64,000 nucleotides of DNA, from contig OY969110.1 in assembly GCA_963697995.1 (NCBI GenBank), positions 310,001 to 374,000 on the forward strand. Reading direction: 5' to 3'. Shown piece by piece: positions 36,934 to 46,831 of the stretch (the first letter of the stretch is position 1; each line of letters begins with the position of its first letter). The position numbers and the translations under genes are program-made. Source of the DNA: MFD00082-c5 sp963697995. Lineage in GTDB: Bacteria; Chlamydiota; Chlamydiia; Chlamydiales; JAJFMB01. The notes below the pieces were generated by a model. That model was given only the letters and a program-made list of their open reading frames with translations, made no database searches and was not told the DNA's origin.

Positions 36934-38808
36934 ATGCTTTTTTGGAACGCCACCCTCTCCCTATCAAAAAGTCGTCAAATTTTTCAAAAATCGTACGATA
37001 CTTACAAAAAAGTGGGTTACAGGATCGATCCTGAACGGAAAAGCGAAATCGAAGATTTGCTTGAAAGGCTCGATCAGGCCCTTCTCTCAAAAGATCGGGA
37101 AAAAGCCAGCGCTCTTTCAAAAAAATTAAAAGAGCTCACTAAAAAATATTGCAAGAAACCTCTTTTCTTAACTGTTTTTCAATCTCTTTTCAGCTTTGCC
37201 CTTACTCTATTAATGGTTACGATCGTCAAGCAAACCTGGTTTGAGCTCTATGAGATTCCGACCGGCTCCATGAGGCCAACCTTAAGAGAGAAAGATCGCC
37301 TGACGGTTACCAAAACCGCTTTTGGAATCAATATTCCCCTCCAAACTGAACATTTTCTTTTCGATCCAAAGCTTGTGAAAAGAGGCGCTGTTGTCGTTTT
37401 TACAGCCGATAACCTTCCTCTAACAGAGACAGATGACAAATATCTTTGGATTTTTCCCGCAAAAAAACGGTTGATTAAGCGCCTCGTCGGCAAACCTGGC
37501 GATTCTCTCTACTTTTATGGGGGAAAATTGTATGGGGTCGACAAAGAGGGGCACCCCTTGGAAGAACTTCATCAAGAAGAAATGGCTAACCTAGAATACA
37601 TCCCCTTTATTGGGTTCGATGGGCATGTCGGGATCAACCCCTTTAACCAAACCACCTATAGCCATTTTAACAAATCTATTGGACGGTTTGCCATCACTTC
37701 CTTCAACAGTTTAAGTGGCGAAGTGTTTAATGGAAAAAAATGGGTAAAAGAGCAGCCCCAAGCCCTTAAAGAGCCGCACAAAGAGATCAAAGCGTTTGCC
37801 GATTACTTTGGGATTAAAAACTTCGCCATGAGCCGCCTCTTAAATGAGGAGGAACTTAAAAATCTCTATCCCAACGAAACGTTTGACAAAGGGGTCCTTT
37901 ATTTAGAGCTTTCCCACACCCCAACTCTTTCACAGCCTCTTTTCCAAAGAAGAGGGCTTGTGACAGTGCCTGTTCTTCAGCCTAAAAAAGCGATCATTCC
38001 TTTAACTGAAGAGCACTTAAATCGCTTAATGGACACCCTTTACACCGCAAGGTTTGTAGTCAAAGAGGGTCAAGCGAAACGGTATGATGTCAGCGATCAA
38101 ACTTTCTCCCCTTTTGATGCGCGCCTTCCAGGTGTCGAAGAGGGCACTTACGAATTCTACAACGGAAAAGCGATCAAGATTGGCTCGTTTGCCATCACCT
38201 CAGATGTTCCCAAAACAAGCGCCCTTTATAAAAGAGACCCTCAAACGATCGAGACCCTTTACAATTTAGGGATTCAATTCGACAATCATTTATCCCCCTC
38301 TAAAAATCCGTTTCTGTTTCCCAATAGATACGCTTACTTTAGAGACGGCAGCCTCTATCTTATGGGAAAAGAGATCTTAGCCCGCGATGATCCCACTCTT
38401 GTCGCCTTTAACAAAAAAGAAGCTGAGAAAGAGCAATCTGATGCCGACTATATCGCCTTTAAAGACCTAGGTGCCCCTCTAAAAGATGGAGTGATCGACG
38501 CTGAGTTTATTAGAACCTTTGGGATCACTGTTCCAGAAAGAAACTATCTTGTTCTTGGCGATAACCACGCGATGAGCTCAGATGGGCGCGTCTTTGGGTT
38601 TGTCCCCGAAGAGAACCTGCAAGGGGCTCCAAGCCTCATCATCTGGCCTCCAGGTGAGAGAATGGGATTCCCTAAGAACAGCCCTTATCCTACGTTTAAC
38701 ACGCCTCGATCAATTGTTTGGGTGATTGGTGCCCTTTCAGCTATTGCTTATTTCGGCTGGCTTGAACACCAGAAAAGACGTCCCCAATTTAAACGAAAAA
38801 AAGCTTAA
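36934..38808 (+). CDS. Signal peptidase I, long chlamydial type (copy 2)
   Basis: A 624-residue paralogue of the preceding gene with the same architecture: membrane segment at about 83-101, Ser112 in PTGSMRPT, Lys182 in LIKRLVGKPGD, VLGDNHAMSSDGRVFG near residue 545. From about 37600 to the end the DNA is almost identical to copy 1, whereas the first 600 bp differ at many positions. All catalytic residues are kept, so both copies should be active. The tandem duplicate with an old 5' part and a very recent 3' part suggests gene conversion. The tail of this gene is also the start of a 565-bp tandem repeat that runs to 40366. Confidence 0.92.
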   Translation: MLFWNATLSLSKSRQIFQKSYDTYKKVGYRIDPERKSEIEDLLERLDQALLSKDREKASALSKKLKELTKKYCKKPLFLTVFQSLFSFALTLLMVTIVKQTWFELYEIPTGSMRPTLREKDRLTVTKTAFGINIPLQTEHFLFDPKLVKRGAVVVFTADNLPLTETDDKYLWIFPAKKRLIKRLVGKPGDSLYFYGGKLYGVDKEGHPLEELHQEEMANLEYIPFIGFDGHVGINPFNQTTYSHFNKSIGRFAITSFNSLSGEVFNGKKWVKEQPQALKEPHKEIKAFADYFGIKNFAMSRLLNEEELKNLYPNETFDKGVLYLELSHTPTLSQPLFQRRGLVTVPVLQPKKAIIPLTEEHLNRLMDTLYTARFVVKEGQAKRYDVSDQTFSPFDARLPGVEEGTYEFYNGKAIKIGSFAITSDVPKTSALYKRDPQTIETLYNLGIQFDNHLSPSKNPFLFPNRYAYFRDGSLYLMGKEILARDDPTLVAFNKKEAEKEQSDADYIAFKDLGAPLKDGVIDAEFIRTFGITVPERNYLVLGDNHAMSSDGRVFGFVPEENLQGAPSLIIWPPGERMGFPKNSPYPTFNTPRSIVWVIGALSAIAYFGWLEHQKRRPQFKRKKA

Positions 38809-39009
38809 AAGATCTTTATCAATTGGTGTGACAACATCACATGAGGAAGTTAGCTTTTCTTAAATTCTTCCACATTGTTTTGTTGCGATTCAATTTCAAG
38901 TGTTTCAATTTTTTAACTCATCACGAAGAAAAACATGATAAATCGGATACACTTGATATACTTGATAAAGGAACAGAGAGAAATCACCCCCCTGGCGCTT
39001 ATGCGCCTT

Positions 39010-39103
39010 ACTAAAGGAGAGGAAAAGTTTTTAAAAAAGCAACGAAGCTTCATTGAGCATATATAGTTTTTGCTTTTTTAAAAAACTTTTCCTCTCCTTT
39101 AGT
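39010..39103. terminator. Long hairpin in repeat unit 1
   Basis: ACTAAAGGAGAGGAAAAGTT and its complement form a stem of about 30 bp continuing through an A/T stretch, around a loop with GAAGCTTCATTGAG. A second hairpin followed by G residues comes directly after. The same structure recurs at 39575-39668 and 40141-40235. It may be a bidirectional terminator or a palindromic insertion; which is not clear. Confidence 0.55.
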
Positions 39104-39176
39104 ATTTTTTGGGCTCTGCCCAAAAAAAGGGGGGTGACAGATAATTATCCTACATATCATGTAAATCGTATAAATC

Positions 39177-39374
39177 ATGTGGTTTGTTTGCGGCAAAATC
39201 TTCAATTTTCTTGGCAACTTTGGATTTGTCCCAGAGGATAATCTCCAAGCCTCATCATCTGGCCTTGAGGTGAAAGAACGGGATGGCCGAAGACAGCCCT
39301 TATCCTATATTGCTTATTTCAGGCGGCTTGAACATCAGAAAAGACGTCCCCAATTTAAACGAAAAAAAGCTTAA
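39177..39374 (+). pseudogene. lepB C-terminal remnant 1
   Basis: The frame reads GNFGFVPEDNLQASS, then YIAYFRRLEHQKRRPQFKRKKA, which is a shortened and mutated version of the lepB C-terminus (FGFVPEENLQGAP ... AIAYFGWLEHQKRRPQFKRKKA). The catalytic part is absent. It was probably captured when the tandem repeat formed. Confidence 0.8.
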
Positions 39375-39741
39375 AAGATCTTTATCAATTGGTGTGACAA
39401 CATCACATGAGGAAGTTAGCTTTTCTTAAATTCTACCACATTGTTTTTTGCAATTCAATTTCAAGTGTTTCAATTTTTTAACTCATCACGAAGAAAAACA
39501 TGATAAATCGGATACGCTTGATATACTTGATAAAGGAACAGAGAGAAATCACCCCCCTGGCGCTTATGCGCCTTACTAAAGGAGAGGAAAAGTTTTTTAA
39601 AAAAGTAACGAAGCTACATTGAGCATTTATAGTTTTTGCTTTTTTAAAAACTTTTCCTCTCCTTTAGTATTTTTTGGGCTCTGCCCAAAAAAAGGGGGGT
39701 GACAGATAATTATCCTACATATCATGTAAATCGTATAAATC

Positions 39742-39939
39742 ATGTGGTTTGTTTGCGGCAAAATCTTCAATTTTCTTGGCAACTTTGGATTTGTCCCAGA
39801 GGATAATCTCCAAGCCTCATCATCTGGCCTTGAGGTGAAAGAACGGGATGGCCGAAGACAGCCCTTATCCTATATTGCTTATTTCAGGCGGCTTGAACAC
39901 CAGAAAAGACGTCCCCAATTTAAACGAAAAAAAGCTTAA
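39742..39939 (+). pseudogene. lepB C-terminal remnant 2
   Basis: Same protein sequence as the remnant at 39177-39374, in the second unit of the 565-bp tandem repeat. It encodes no catalytic residue and has no ribosome site, so it is unlikely to be expressed as a functional protein. Confidence 0.8.
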
Positions 39940-40369
39940 AAGATCTTTATCAATTGGTGTGACAACATCACATGAGGGAGTTAGCTTTTCTTAAATTCTT
40001 CCACATTGTTTTGTTGCAATTCAATTTCAAGTGTTTCAATTTTTTAACTCATCACGAAGAAAAACATGATAAATCGGATACACTTGATATACTTGATAAA
40101 GGAACAGAGAGAAATCACCCCCCTGGCGCTTATGCGCCTTACTAAAGGAGAGGAAAAGTTTTTTAAAAAAGCAACGAAGCTACATTGAGCATATATAGTT
40201 TTTGCTTTTTTAAAAAACTTTTCCTCTCCTTTAGTATTTTTTGGGCTCTGCCCAAAAAAAGGGGGGTGACAGATAATTATCCTACATATCATGTAAATCG
40301 TATAAATCATGTGGTTTGCTTCCAGAAAAGACGTCCACAATTTAAACAAAAAAGAGCTTAAAAGATGCT

Positions 40370-42265
40370 TTAAACAGCTTCCTCATGCTGATCACCGGCG
40401 GAATCGGGTAGCATTTTAATTTTTGGATCAGAAACAAAAACGATCGAACTATCATTAGTATCAGGCTTAACTCCTGCACGCCTACCTAAACCTGTGACGA
40501 GATCATCCCAAGCCTCACTCCCTTTCAAGTCCTTATCGAGAGTGATTGTAAACTCACTATTGGAAATCCGATCTAATGTTATTGGAAGACAATGAGCGTC
40601 GTAGTAAATCTGATGACTCCATCTTGTCTCCTCGCCAGAATACCCATGCTGAAATACATAAGCTTTGACCCCCTCTTCCACATTAAGTCCAACAAGAGCC
40701 TGACCTGGCTCTTGCAACACATCTCCATTAACACGAAAATGACGGATTTTAAAGCTATTTTTAGATATTGTGTATTTATCCACATCCTCTTTATTAACCC
40801 CAGGTGCATTAAAAGTACAAAGAGAGACTTTTTGTCCCTCACACCTTCTTTCTGTTGCCAAAGAGATAAAAAAACGCTGAGCATCGACTCCCCCTAAACT
40901 ATGCCCCGCCACATTGAGATGTATAGACTCTCTTAAATAGGGCTTCAGCCTTTCAAATATCACAGGCTCCTGCTCTAGATACGATTTTAAACCGACGGCA
41001 TCAGTTAAATTCCCATATTGCCTATCTTTCAAACTAAAACAGCGGTAAAACGAGTCGTAGCAATTGAGCCCTCTAAATACCACATGCACAACCTTCGGAT
41101 TTTCTTCACCAAACGGAACAAAACAAGCCCCCATCACACCTGATTTTGCTGAAAGAAGTTTCGTTTCAAAAACAATAGGTTTTCGTTTTTCATCCATTCC
41201 AGGGACCAAAATTTTATCGGGAAACTGGGCTTCCTCAGAAACTGAAGAACAAATGCCATAAATGACATGCCTTGCTAAAAACTCTGTGAGATTATATTTA
41301 GCAAATGTCTCATTGTTATCTTTATAGTGATCCCAATTTTTTAATTCTTTAAGAATCTCTAAATCCCTTTCCAATGCCGCCTTATAAGGCTCCTGCTTCG
41401 AGATCGTTGCGGCAGGCTCAAATGACCTCATCTTAATCAGCTTTTCATACACCTCATTTAATGAAAGCCCCTCAACATCTTCTGGAGTGATATAGGCTCT
41501 ACACCCAATTAAAACTGCGTACGACTCATCAGGTGTTAAAAACTCTTTACCAGATAATTTATACTGTTCAAGAACCCTTAAAACAGCTTTTTCTCCAAAT
41601 TCACTCTTTAATCCCTCAATCAATGCGTTTTTATTAAATGAGGATTGCGTCTTCTTTAAAGATACGAGACGAAGATGAGGGTTTCCTACAAACTGTTGAG
41701 CTTGTCTTACTTCAGCACTCTTCGTTTTACTTTTCTCTTTGTCGACAAGATCCCCGATTCGGCCTGTTAATTCACCAATTTTCTTAAGCTGAAAATCGAC
41801 TTCCCCTTTCCATGCCGCTTTTTCTTTCTCTTTTGGCGTCTTTAACCAAGGAGTTGCCGAATCGATTGTCTTTTTATAATGGCCGTAAGCTTCATTGACC
41901 TTTACTAGCGTCTCTTTTAAATCGTGAAGCGACCGAGTGGGCATGGTGTCTTTTGATCTCTCTAGCTGAGCAATCAGTGTCTCAAGAGTGGTTATCCGAG
42001 AAGCCACTACTTTTAAGCTCTTTCCCTCGTTTTGACGGGTTAAAAGACGAGAAAGCGCTTGAAAGAGTTTTCTTACGATAATGACAATTTTTTTGATTAA
42101 CTCGGGAGCTTTCTTAAAATAGCCGTCAGGTGAAGAGTAGCGTCCGACAGAACCTTGCCACGAAATACAAAAACGCTCACCACTCTCTAAAGAAGCGACT
42201 TCTCTGAAATCCTTGTGCAAACTATCAAGTTGTTTACTAATGGTCAAAATGGAACCCCTTGCCAA
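40370..42265 (-). CDS. Lipase-like alpha/beta hydrolase with long N-terminal helical region
   Basis: A 631-residue protein with no signal peptide. The first 230 residues are helical and partly coiled coil (RQNEGKSLKVVASRITTLETLIAQLERSKD). From about 330 onwards the sequence resembles class 3 lipases: the nucleophile elbow GHSLGG (about 450) within INLNVAGHSLGG-type context, followed by RCEGQKVSLCTFNAPGVN, where an aspartate or histidine would be expected later (HGYSGEETRWSHQIYYDAH offers a candidate His). A secreted lipase or phospholipase acting on host membranes would fit an intracellular bacterium, but activity is inferred. The gene is convergent with the lepB repeat and shares its direction with the antitoxin gene 45 bp upstream. 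Confidence 0.75.
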   Translation of the reverse strand: MARGSILTISKQLDSLHKDFREVASLESGERFCISWQGSVGRYSSPDGYFKKAPELIKKIVIIVRKLFQALSRLLTRQNEGKSLKVVASRITTLETLIAQLERSKDTMPTRSLHDLKETLVKVNEAYGHYKKTIDSATPWLKTPKEKEKAAWKGEVDFQLKKIGELTGRIGDLVDKEKSKTKSAEVRQAQQFVGNPHLRLVSLKKTQSSFNKNALIEGLKSEFGEKAVLRVLEQYKLSGKEFLTPDESYAVLIGCRAYITPEDVEGLSLNEVYEKLIKMRSFEPAATISKQEPYKAALERDLEILKELKNWDHYKDNNETFAKYNLTEFLARHVIYGICSSVSEEAQFPDKILVPGMDEKRKPIVFETKLLSAKSGVMGACFVPFGEENPKVVHVVFRGLNCYDSFYRCFSLKDRQYGNLTDAVGLKSYLEQEPVIFERLKPYLRESIHLNVAGHSLGGVDAQRFFISLATERRCEGQKVSLCTFNAPGVNKEDVDKYTISKNSFKIRHFRVNGDVLQEPGQALVGLNVEEGVKAYVFQHGYSGEETRWSHQIYYDAHCLPITLDRISNSEFTITLDKDLKGSEAWDDLVTGLGRRAGVKPDTNDSSIVFVSDPKIKMLPDSAGDQHEEAV

Positions 42266-42310
42266 TCGACTAGGGAGTATTTTATCTGAATTAAATTAAA
42301 AAGGCAATGC

Positions 42311-42532
42311 TTAAACGATTCCTTCAAGCTCTTCGATCTGCTCTAACCCCTCGATTAGACCAGGAGTTGAAAAAAGTTCCAAAGTAATTAACAAATTTTC
42401 GTAAGTCTCCTCCGACATCATAACAACACTACCAGCACTCGTCGAAATCCTAAACTGCTCGCTCTTCTTAACACACTTTGTCAGTAACTGTTTTAGTGTC
42501 TCTTTCGCTTGCTCAAAAGGAATAGTCTCCAT
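42311..42532 (-). CDS. Phd/YefM-like antitoxin, no toxin partner seen
   Basis: A 73-residue protein with the Phd/YefM pattern: TIPFEQAKETLKQLLTKC, then EQFRISTSAGSVVMMSEETYENLLITLELFSTPGL. Such proteins bind their own promoter and neutralise a RelE- or Doc-type toxin. No small toxin gene follows: the next gene downstream is the lipase-like protein and upstream lie MITE copies. It is therefore either an orphan or has lost its partner. Confidence 0.78.
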   Translation of the reverse strand: METIPFEQAKETLKQLLTKCVKKSEQFRISTSAGSVVMMSEETYENLLITLELFSTPGLIEGLEQIEELEGIV

Positions 42533-42624
42533 AACCGTTAACTCTTTTTTTAAGGTCTAAAGTCCCACCTTAAACGAGTCACTTTTTTTTTGACAACATA
42601 ATATTAAATTTTTTTGTTTTAGTT

Positions 42625-42895
42625 AGTCGGCCCTGAAAAAGTAAGGGTTCCTTGAGAAAAATTTCAGTTAACGAGGAAGAGAGACATAGCCTATTTTGCA
42701 AGGTTTAATTACATGAGAAAAGATCTAAAATTTTGCGAATGGAACACGCACTCTCCAGAGAAAAAGTGATCCTTTTGCAACAAAAAAAGCGGTGAAGGAC
42801 GATCCAAACCCCCTTGAGGGGTTTGGTGAGGAGTAAAACGCCTTTTTTGTCAAAAGGGGCACTTTTTATTGGAGAGGACTTTTTCAGGGCCGACT
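42625..42895. mobile_element. MITE-like element, tandem copy F
   Basis: First of four tandem copies. 271 bp with intact terminal repeats. It is preceded by AGTT (42621-42624), the same four bases that follow the last copy of the block at 43718. An AGAT spacer separates it from copy G. Confidence 0.88.
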
Positions 42896-42899
42896 AGAT

Positions 42900-43169
42900 A
42901 GTCGGCCCTAAAAAAGTAAGGGTTCCTTGAGAAAAATTTGCAGTTAACGAGGAAGAGAGACACAGCCTATTTAGCAAGGTTTAATTACATGAGAAAAGAT
43001 CTAAAATTTTGCGAATGGAACACGCACTCTCCAGAGAAAAAATGATCCTTTTGCAACAAAAAAAGCGGTGAAGGACGCCTCCCCCCCTTGAGGGGTTTGG
43101 TGAGGAGTAAAACGCCTTTTTTGTCAAAAGGGGCACTTTTTATTGGAGAGGACTTTTTCAGGGCCGACT
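42900..43169. mobile_element. MITE-like element, tandem copy G
   Basis: Second tandem copy, 270 bp, left end AGTCGGCCCTAAAAAAGT. AGAT lies on both sides. It is almost identical to copies H and I, with differences mainly in the C tract of the central loop. Confidence 0.88.
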
Positions 43170-43173
43170 AGAT

Positions 43174-43443
43174 AGTCGGCCCTAAAAAAGTAAGGGTTCC
43201 TTGAGAAAAATTTGCAGTTAACGAGGAAGAGAGACACAGCCTATTTAGCAAGGTTTAATTACATGAGAAAAGATCTAAAATTTTGCGAATGGAACACGCA
43301 CTCTCCAGAGAAAAAATGATCCTTTTGCAACAAAAAAAGCGGTGAAGGACGCCTCCCCACCTTGAGGGGTTTGGTCAGGAGTAAAACGCCTTTTTTGTCA
43401 AAAGGGGCACTTTTTATTGGAGAGGACTTTTTCAGGGCCGACT
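43174..43443. mobile_element. MITE-like element, tandem copy H
   Basis: Third tandem copy, 270 bp, starting exactly 274 bp after copy G. AGAT on both sides. It has CCCCACC in place of the longer C tract. Confidence 0.88.
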
Positions 43444-43447
43444 AGAT

Positions 43448-43717
43448 AGTCGGCCCTGAAAAAGTAAGGGTTCCTTGAGAAAAATTTGCAGTTAACGAGG
43501 AAGAGAGACACAGCCTATTTAGCAAGGTTTAATTACATGAGAAAAAATCTAAAATTTTGCGAATGGAACACGCACTCTCCAGAGAAAAAATGATCCTTTT
43601 GCAACAAAAAAAGCGGTGAAGGACGCCTCCCCCCCTTGAGGGGTTTGGTGAGGAGTAAAACGCCTTTTTTGTCAAAAGGGGCACTTTTTATTGGAGAGGA
43701 CTTTTTCAGGGCCGACT
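43448..43717. mobile_element. MITE-like element, tandem copy I
   Basis: Fourth tandem copy, 270 bp, starting 274 bp after copy H. Its right end lies 10 bp from the ileS stop codon, and AGTT follows it. The exact 274-bp period of G, H and I indicates amplification by unequal recombination rather than separate insertions. Confidence 0.88.
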
Positions 43718-43726
43718 AGTTATGGT

Positions 43727-46700
43727 TTAGGCACGAGAGATACTGATTGTCGCCATTTCCCCGTTCAAATCCCAAGGGGTCCCTGTACAGGGTTTAAACG
43801 AAATCATAACAGCCAATATCTCTTCAGAAATCAGCTCTTCAAACGCAGTGACAACTCTTTTGACCCGCTCAGTTGAATCGATTACCACATGGATTCTATC
43901 GACCACATCGAGATTCATGTCGCGTCTCATCGTGTTGATTTTATTGATCACTTCTCTCATAAGCCCCTCATCTAAAAGAGAGTCGCTCATCTCGGTATCA
44001 AGGGCGATTGTGATCTCACCGGCATTTGCTGCAATCATCCCTTGCTTCACCTCGCGAACCACTTCAACCTCATCGGAAGTGATCTCGAAAGTCTCTCCTT
44101 CAAGAGTCAAGAAAATAGGTTGCTCGTTTAAAAGCTTCTCTAAAGAAACTCGATCCAATACTCCTATCGCTTTTTGAGCCAATGGCATTAATTTGCCCAA
44201 TTTTTTTCCCAAAATGCGGAAATTAGGCTTTGCGATCAAGTGGACAAATTCCTCTTCGTTTTCTGTAAAAATCACTTCTTTGACGTTAAGTTCATCGCGG
44301 ATAAGCTCCTTGTGATCTCCAAGTAACTCTAAAAGGGTTTTACTTGAGGTGATAAGAGTGGCGCTCTTTAATGGTTGCCTGACTTTAAGCTGATGCTCTT
44401 TTCTAAGGGAGTGGCCGACACTTACGGTGCGCATGACAGCCTCCATCGCCTCTTCTAGCTGTCGATCTCTCACCTCATGTTGGTACTTTGGATAGGAACA
44501 AAGATGAACAGAATCGGCCATTTTTTTCCCTTTCAAGTGCTGATAGATCGCTTCGCTCATAAAAGGAATAAAAGGGGCTGCAATTTTTGAGAGCTCTAAC
44601 AAGACGATATAGAGGGTTGAGAAGGCAGAGCGTCTGTCTTCCGTATCTTCTGCATCCCAGAAACGACGTCTTGAACGTCTGATATACCAGTTAGTCAAAT
44701 GGTCAACAAATCCAACAAAAGGTTCAACAGCGGATGAGAGATCGTAATCATCCATCCCCTCTTCAACCTCGTGGATCAGCTGATGCAATTTTGAGAAAAT
44801 CCACCGATCAATGGTCGATTTAGGAGAAGTAAACTGCTCCTCGGGATTAAATTGATAGATCCTTGCATAAGTCACAAAGAAGGAAAACGCATTAAAAAGG
44901 GGCAACATGATTTGCCGAAGGACGAGCTCAACGCCCGATTCCTGAAAGCGCAAATCGTCAGCTTTTACGGCGCTGCTGTGCATCATGTAGAGTCTGACGG
45001 CATCAGCTCCATATTTGGCGACAACTTCCATCGGGTCTGGGTAGTTGCGAAGCCTCTTGGACATTTTAGCGCCATCTTCCGCAAGGACGATCCCATTAAC
45101 GATCACATTTTTAAAGGCAGGCTTATCAAAAAGAGCGGCTGCTAGTACGGTGAGTGTGTAGAACCACCCTCTTGTCTGATCGAGCCCTTCGGCGATAAAA
45201 TCGGCTGGGAACGCCTTTTCAAACGAATCTTTCCCTTCAAACGGGTAGTGATTTTGGGCATAGGGCATCGAACCTGATTCAAACCAGCAGTCAAACACTT
45301 CAGGGATTCTTTTAAAGACCTTACCATTTTTTTTGATCTCCATCTCATCGATGAAATGACGATGCAGATCGACAATCTTTTTGCCCGTTGCTTCTTCTAA
45401 TTCAGCGATACTTCCGAGGACGATAATCTCCCCATCGTCTGCTCTCCAGATCGGTATGGGAGTTCCCCAATACCTATTGCGGCTAATCGCCCAATCTCTT
45501 GCCCCTTGAAGCCACTTTCCAAACCGCCCATATTTTAAATGACCAGGAGTCCAGTGTATTTGTTCGTTTGCAGCAAGCATTTTATCTTTAATGGACTCGA
45601 CAGAGACGAACCATGTAGTGACAGCTTTATAAATTAAAGGGGTATCGGAGCGCCAGCAAAAAGGGTAGCGGTGGCGACAAGTGGCTTGGGTGTGAACCCT
45701 GCCCTCATCTTTGAGCCTTTTCATAATCGCTTTATCGGCGTCTTTGACAAAAAGCCCCTGATAATCAGGGATTTCAGAAGTGTATCTTCCGTTGTTATCG
45801 ACGGGGTTGACGAGGGGTACTGAGGCTTTTTTGCAGGCGTAGAAGTCGACTTCTCCGAAGGCCGGGGCTGCGTGAACGATACCCGTTCCCTCTTCAAGGG
45901 AGACAGACTCTTCCAGAATGACCCGGAAAGCGCCCTCTTTGTTAGCAAAATAGGGAAAGAGTGGGCGATACCGCCAGGCATCCATCTCTTTCCCCATAAA
46001 AGTTTCTAAAACGGCATACTCCTCTGGATTTTTATACAGATGAGGAAGACGCGCTTCTGCCAGGATGTAATTCTTGCCGCTCTTTTTCACATGAACTTTG
46101 ACGTAAGGAATTTCGGGACCAACCATAAGGGCCATATTAGAGACTAAAGTCCAGGGAGTGGTTGTCCAGGCAAGAATTTCGGTTGTTGGATCATTTTCGA
46201 GAACAAACCCTACAGTTAGGGCAGGATCATCGACATCCTTGTAGTTTTCTCCTGCTTCAAAATTGGAGAGGGGGGTTCCAAGCTTTGCAGAGAAGGGCAT
46301 CACCTTATACCCTTCATAAATGAGTCCTTTGTTGTGGAGCTCTTTAAAGACCCACCAAACGGACTCCATAAAGCTTTTGTCTAAAGTGCGATAGGTGTTT
46401 GTAAAATCGACAAACCGCCCCATTCTGTTGACGATAGCCTTCCACTCTTCGGTGTAGCGCAAAACGATGGAGCGACACTCTTCGTTAAATTTTGCGATCC
46501 CGAACGCTTCAATGGAGTTAGCTCCGGTCAAATTGTGTGCTTTTTCGATCTCATTTTCGATAGGAAGACCGTGACAGTCCCAACCGAAGCGACGCTTAAC
46601 CTGATACCCTTTCATGGTTTTGTAGCGTGGAACGACATCTTTTATGGTACCGGCGAGCAGGTGCCCGTAATGGGGCAGACCTGTAGCGAAGGGGGGGCCA

Positions 46701-46831
46701 TCGTAGAAGGTGAAGGGGGGGGAGCCTTCTTTTTCCTCGACGGAGCGCTCAAAAATTCTGGCTTTATTCCAGAGATTGAGGATCCGTTTTTCTCTTTCGT
46801 CGAAAGTTTCTTTCAAGATTTCATTAAACAT
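43727..46831 (-). CDS. ileS: Isoleucyl-tRNA synthetase
   Basis: A 1034-residue class I aminoacyl-tRNA synthetase charging tRNA-Ile. The HIGH-type motif reads GLPHYGHLLAGT (about 51-62), the KMSKS-type motif is AKMSKRLRNYPDP (about 605), and the editing domain is present with GTGIVHAAPAFGEVD. The overall length and the motifs YIRRSRRRFWD and MRRDMNLDVVDRIHV in the tail fit the long eukaryote-like IleRS group, to which chlamydial enzymes belong as I recall. The MITE tandem block abuts the 3' end, and tmRNA starts about 100 bp upstream on the other strand. The order ileS next to lepB and the CT021-like gene is the chlamydial arrangement, interrupted here by other genes. Confidence 0.96.
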   Translation of the reverse strand: MFNEILKETFDEREKRILNLWNKARIFERSVEEKEGSPPFTFYDGPPFATGLPHYGHLLAGTIKDVVPRYKTMKGYQVKRRFGWDCHGLPIENEIEKAHNLTGANSIEAFGIAKFNEECRSIVLRYTEEWKAIVNRMGRFVDFTNTYRTLDKSFMESVWWVFKELHNKGLIYEGYKVMPFSAKLGTPLSNFEAGENYKDVDDPALTVGFVLENDPTTEILAWTTTPWTLVSNMALMVGPEIPYVKVHVKKSGKNYILAEARLPHLYKNPEEYAVLETFMGKEMDAWRYRPLFPYFANKEGAFRVILEESVSLEEGTGIVHAAPAFGEVDFYACKKASVPLVNPVDNNGRYTSEIPDYQGLFVKDADKAIMKRLKDEGRVHTQATCRHRYPFCWRSDTPLIYKAVTTWFVSVESIKDKMLAANEQIHWTPGHLKYGRFGKWLQGARDWAISRNRYWGTPIPIWRADDGEIIVLGSIAELEEATGKKIVDLHRHFIDEMEIKKNGKVFKRIPEVFDCWFESGSMPYAQNHYPFEGKDSFEKAFPADFIAEGLDQTRGWFYTLTVLAAALFDKPAFKNVIVNGIVLAEDGAKMSKRLRNYPDPMEVVAKYGADAVRLYMMHSSAVKADDLRFQESGVELVLRQIMLPLFNAFSFFVTYARIYQFNPEEQFTSPKSTIDRWIFSKLHQLIHEVEEGMDDYDLSSAVEPFVGFVDHLTNWYIRRSRRRFWDAEDTEDRRSAFSTLYIVLLELSKIAAPFIPFMSEAIYQHLKGKKMADSVHLCSYPKYQHEVRDRQLEEAMEAVMRTVSVGHSLRKEHQLKVRQPLKSATLITSSKTLLELLGDHKELIRDELNVKEVIFTENEEEFVHLIAKPNFRILGKKLGKLMPLAQKAIGVLDRVSLEKLLNEQPIFLTLEGETFEITSDEVEVVREVKQGMIAANAGEITIALDTEMSDSLLDEGLMREVINKINTMRRDMNLDVVDRIHVVIDSTERVKRVVTAFEELISEEILAVMISFKPCTGTPWDLNGEMATISISRA

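Larger units (their letters stand above)
38803..40366. repeat. 565-bp tandem repeat, about 2.8 units, including lepB tail remnants
   Basis: Units begin at the GCTTAAAAGATC at the end of lepB copy 2 (38803) and recur at 39369 and 39934 with spacings of 566 and 565 bp. Each unit contains AT-rich spacer, a long hairpin, a second hairpin TTTTTTGGGCTCTGCCCAAAAAA, and then a degraded piece of lepB ending KRRPQFKRKKA. The third unit is cut short at a residual lepB tail near 40320-40362. The units differ by only a few bases, so the amplification is recent. Confidence 0.9.
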
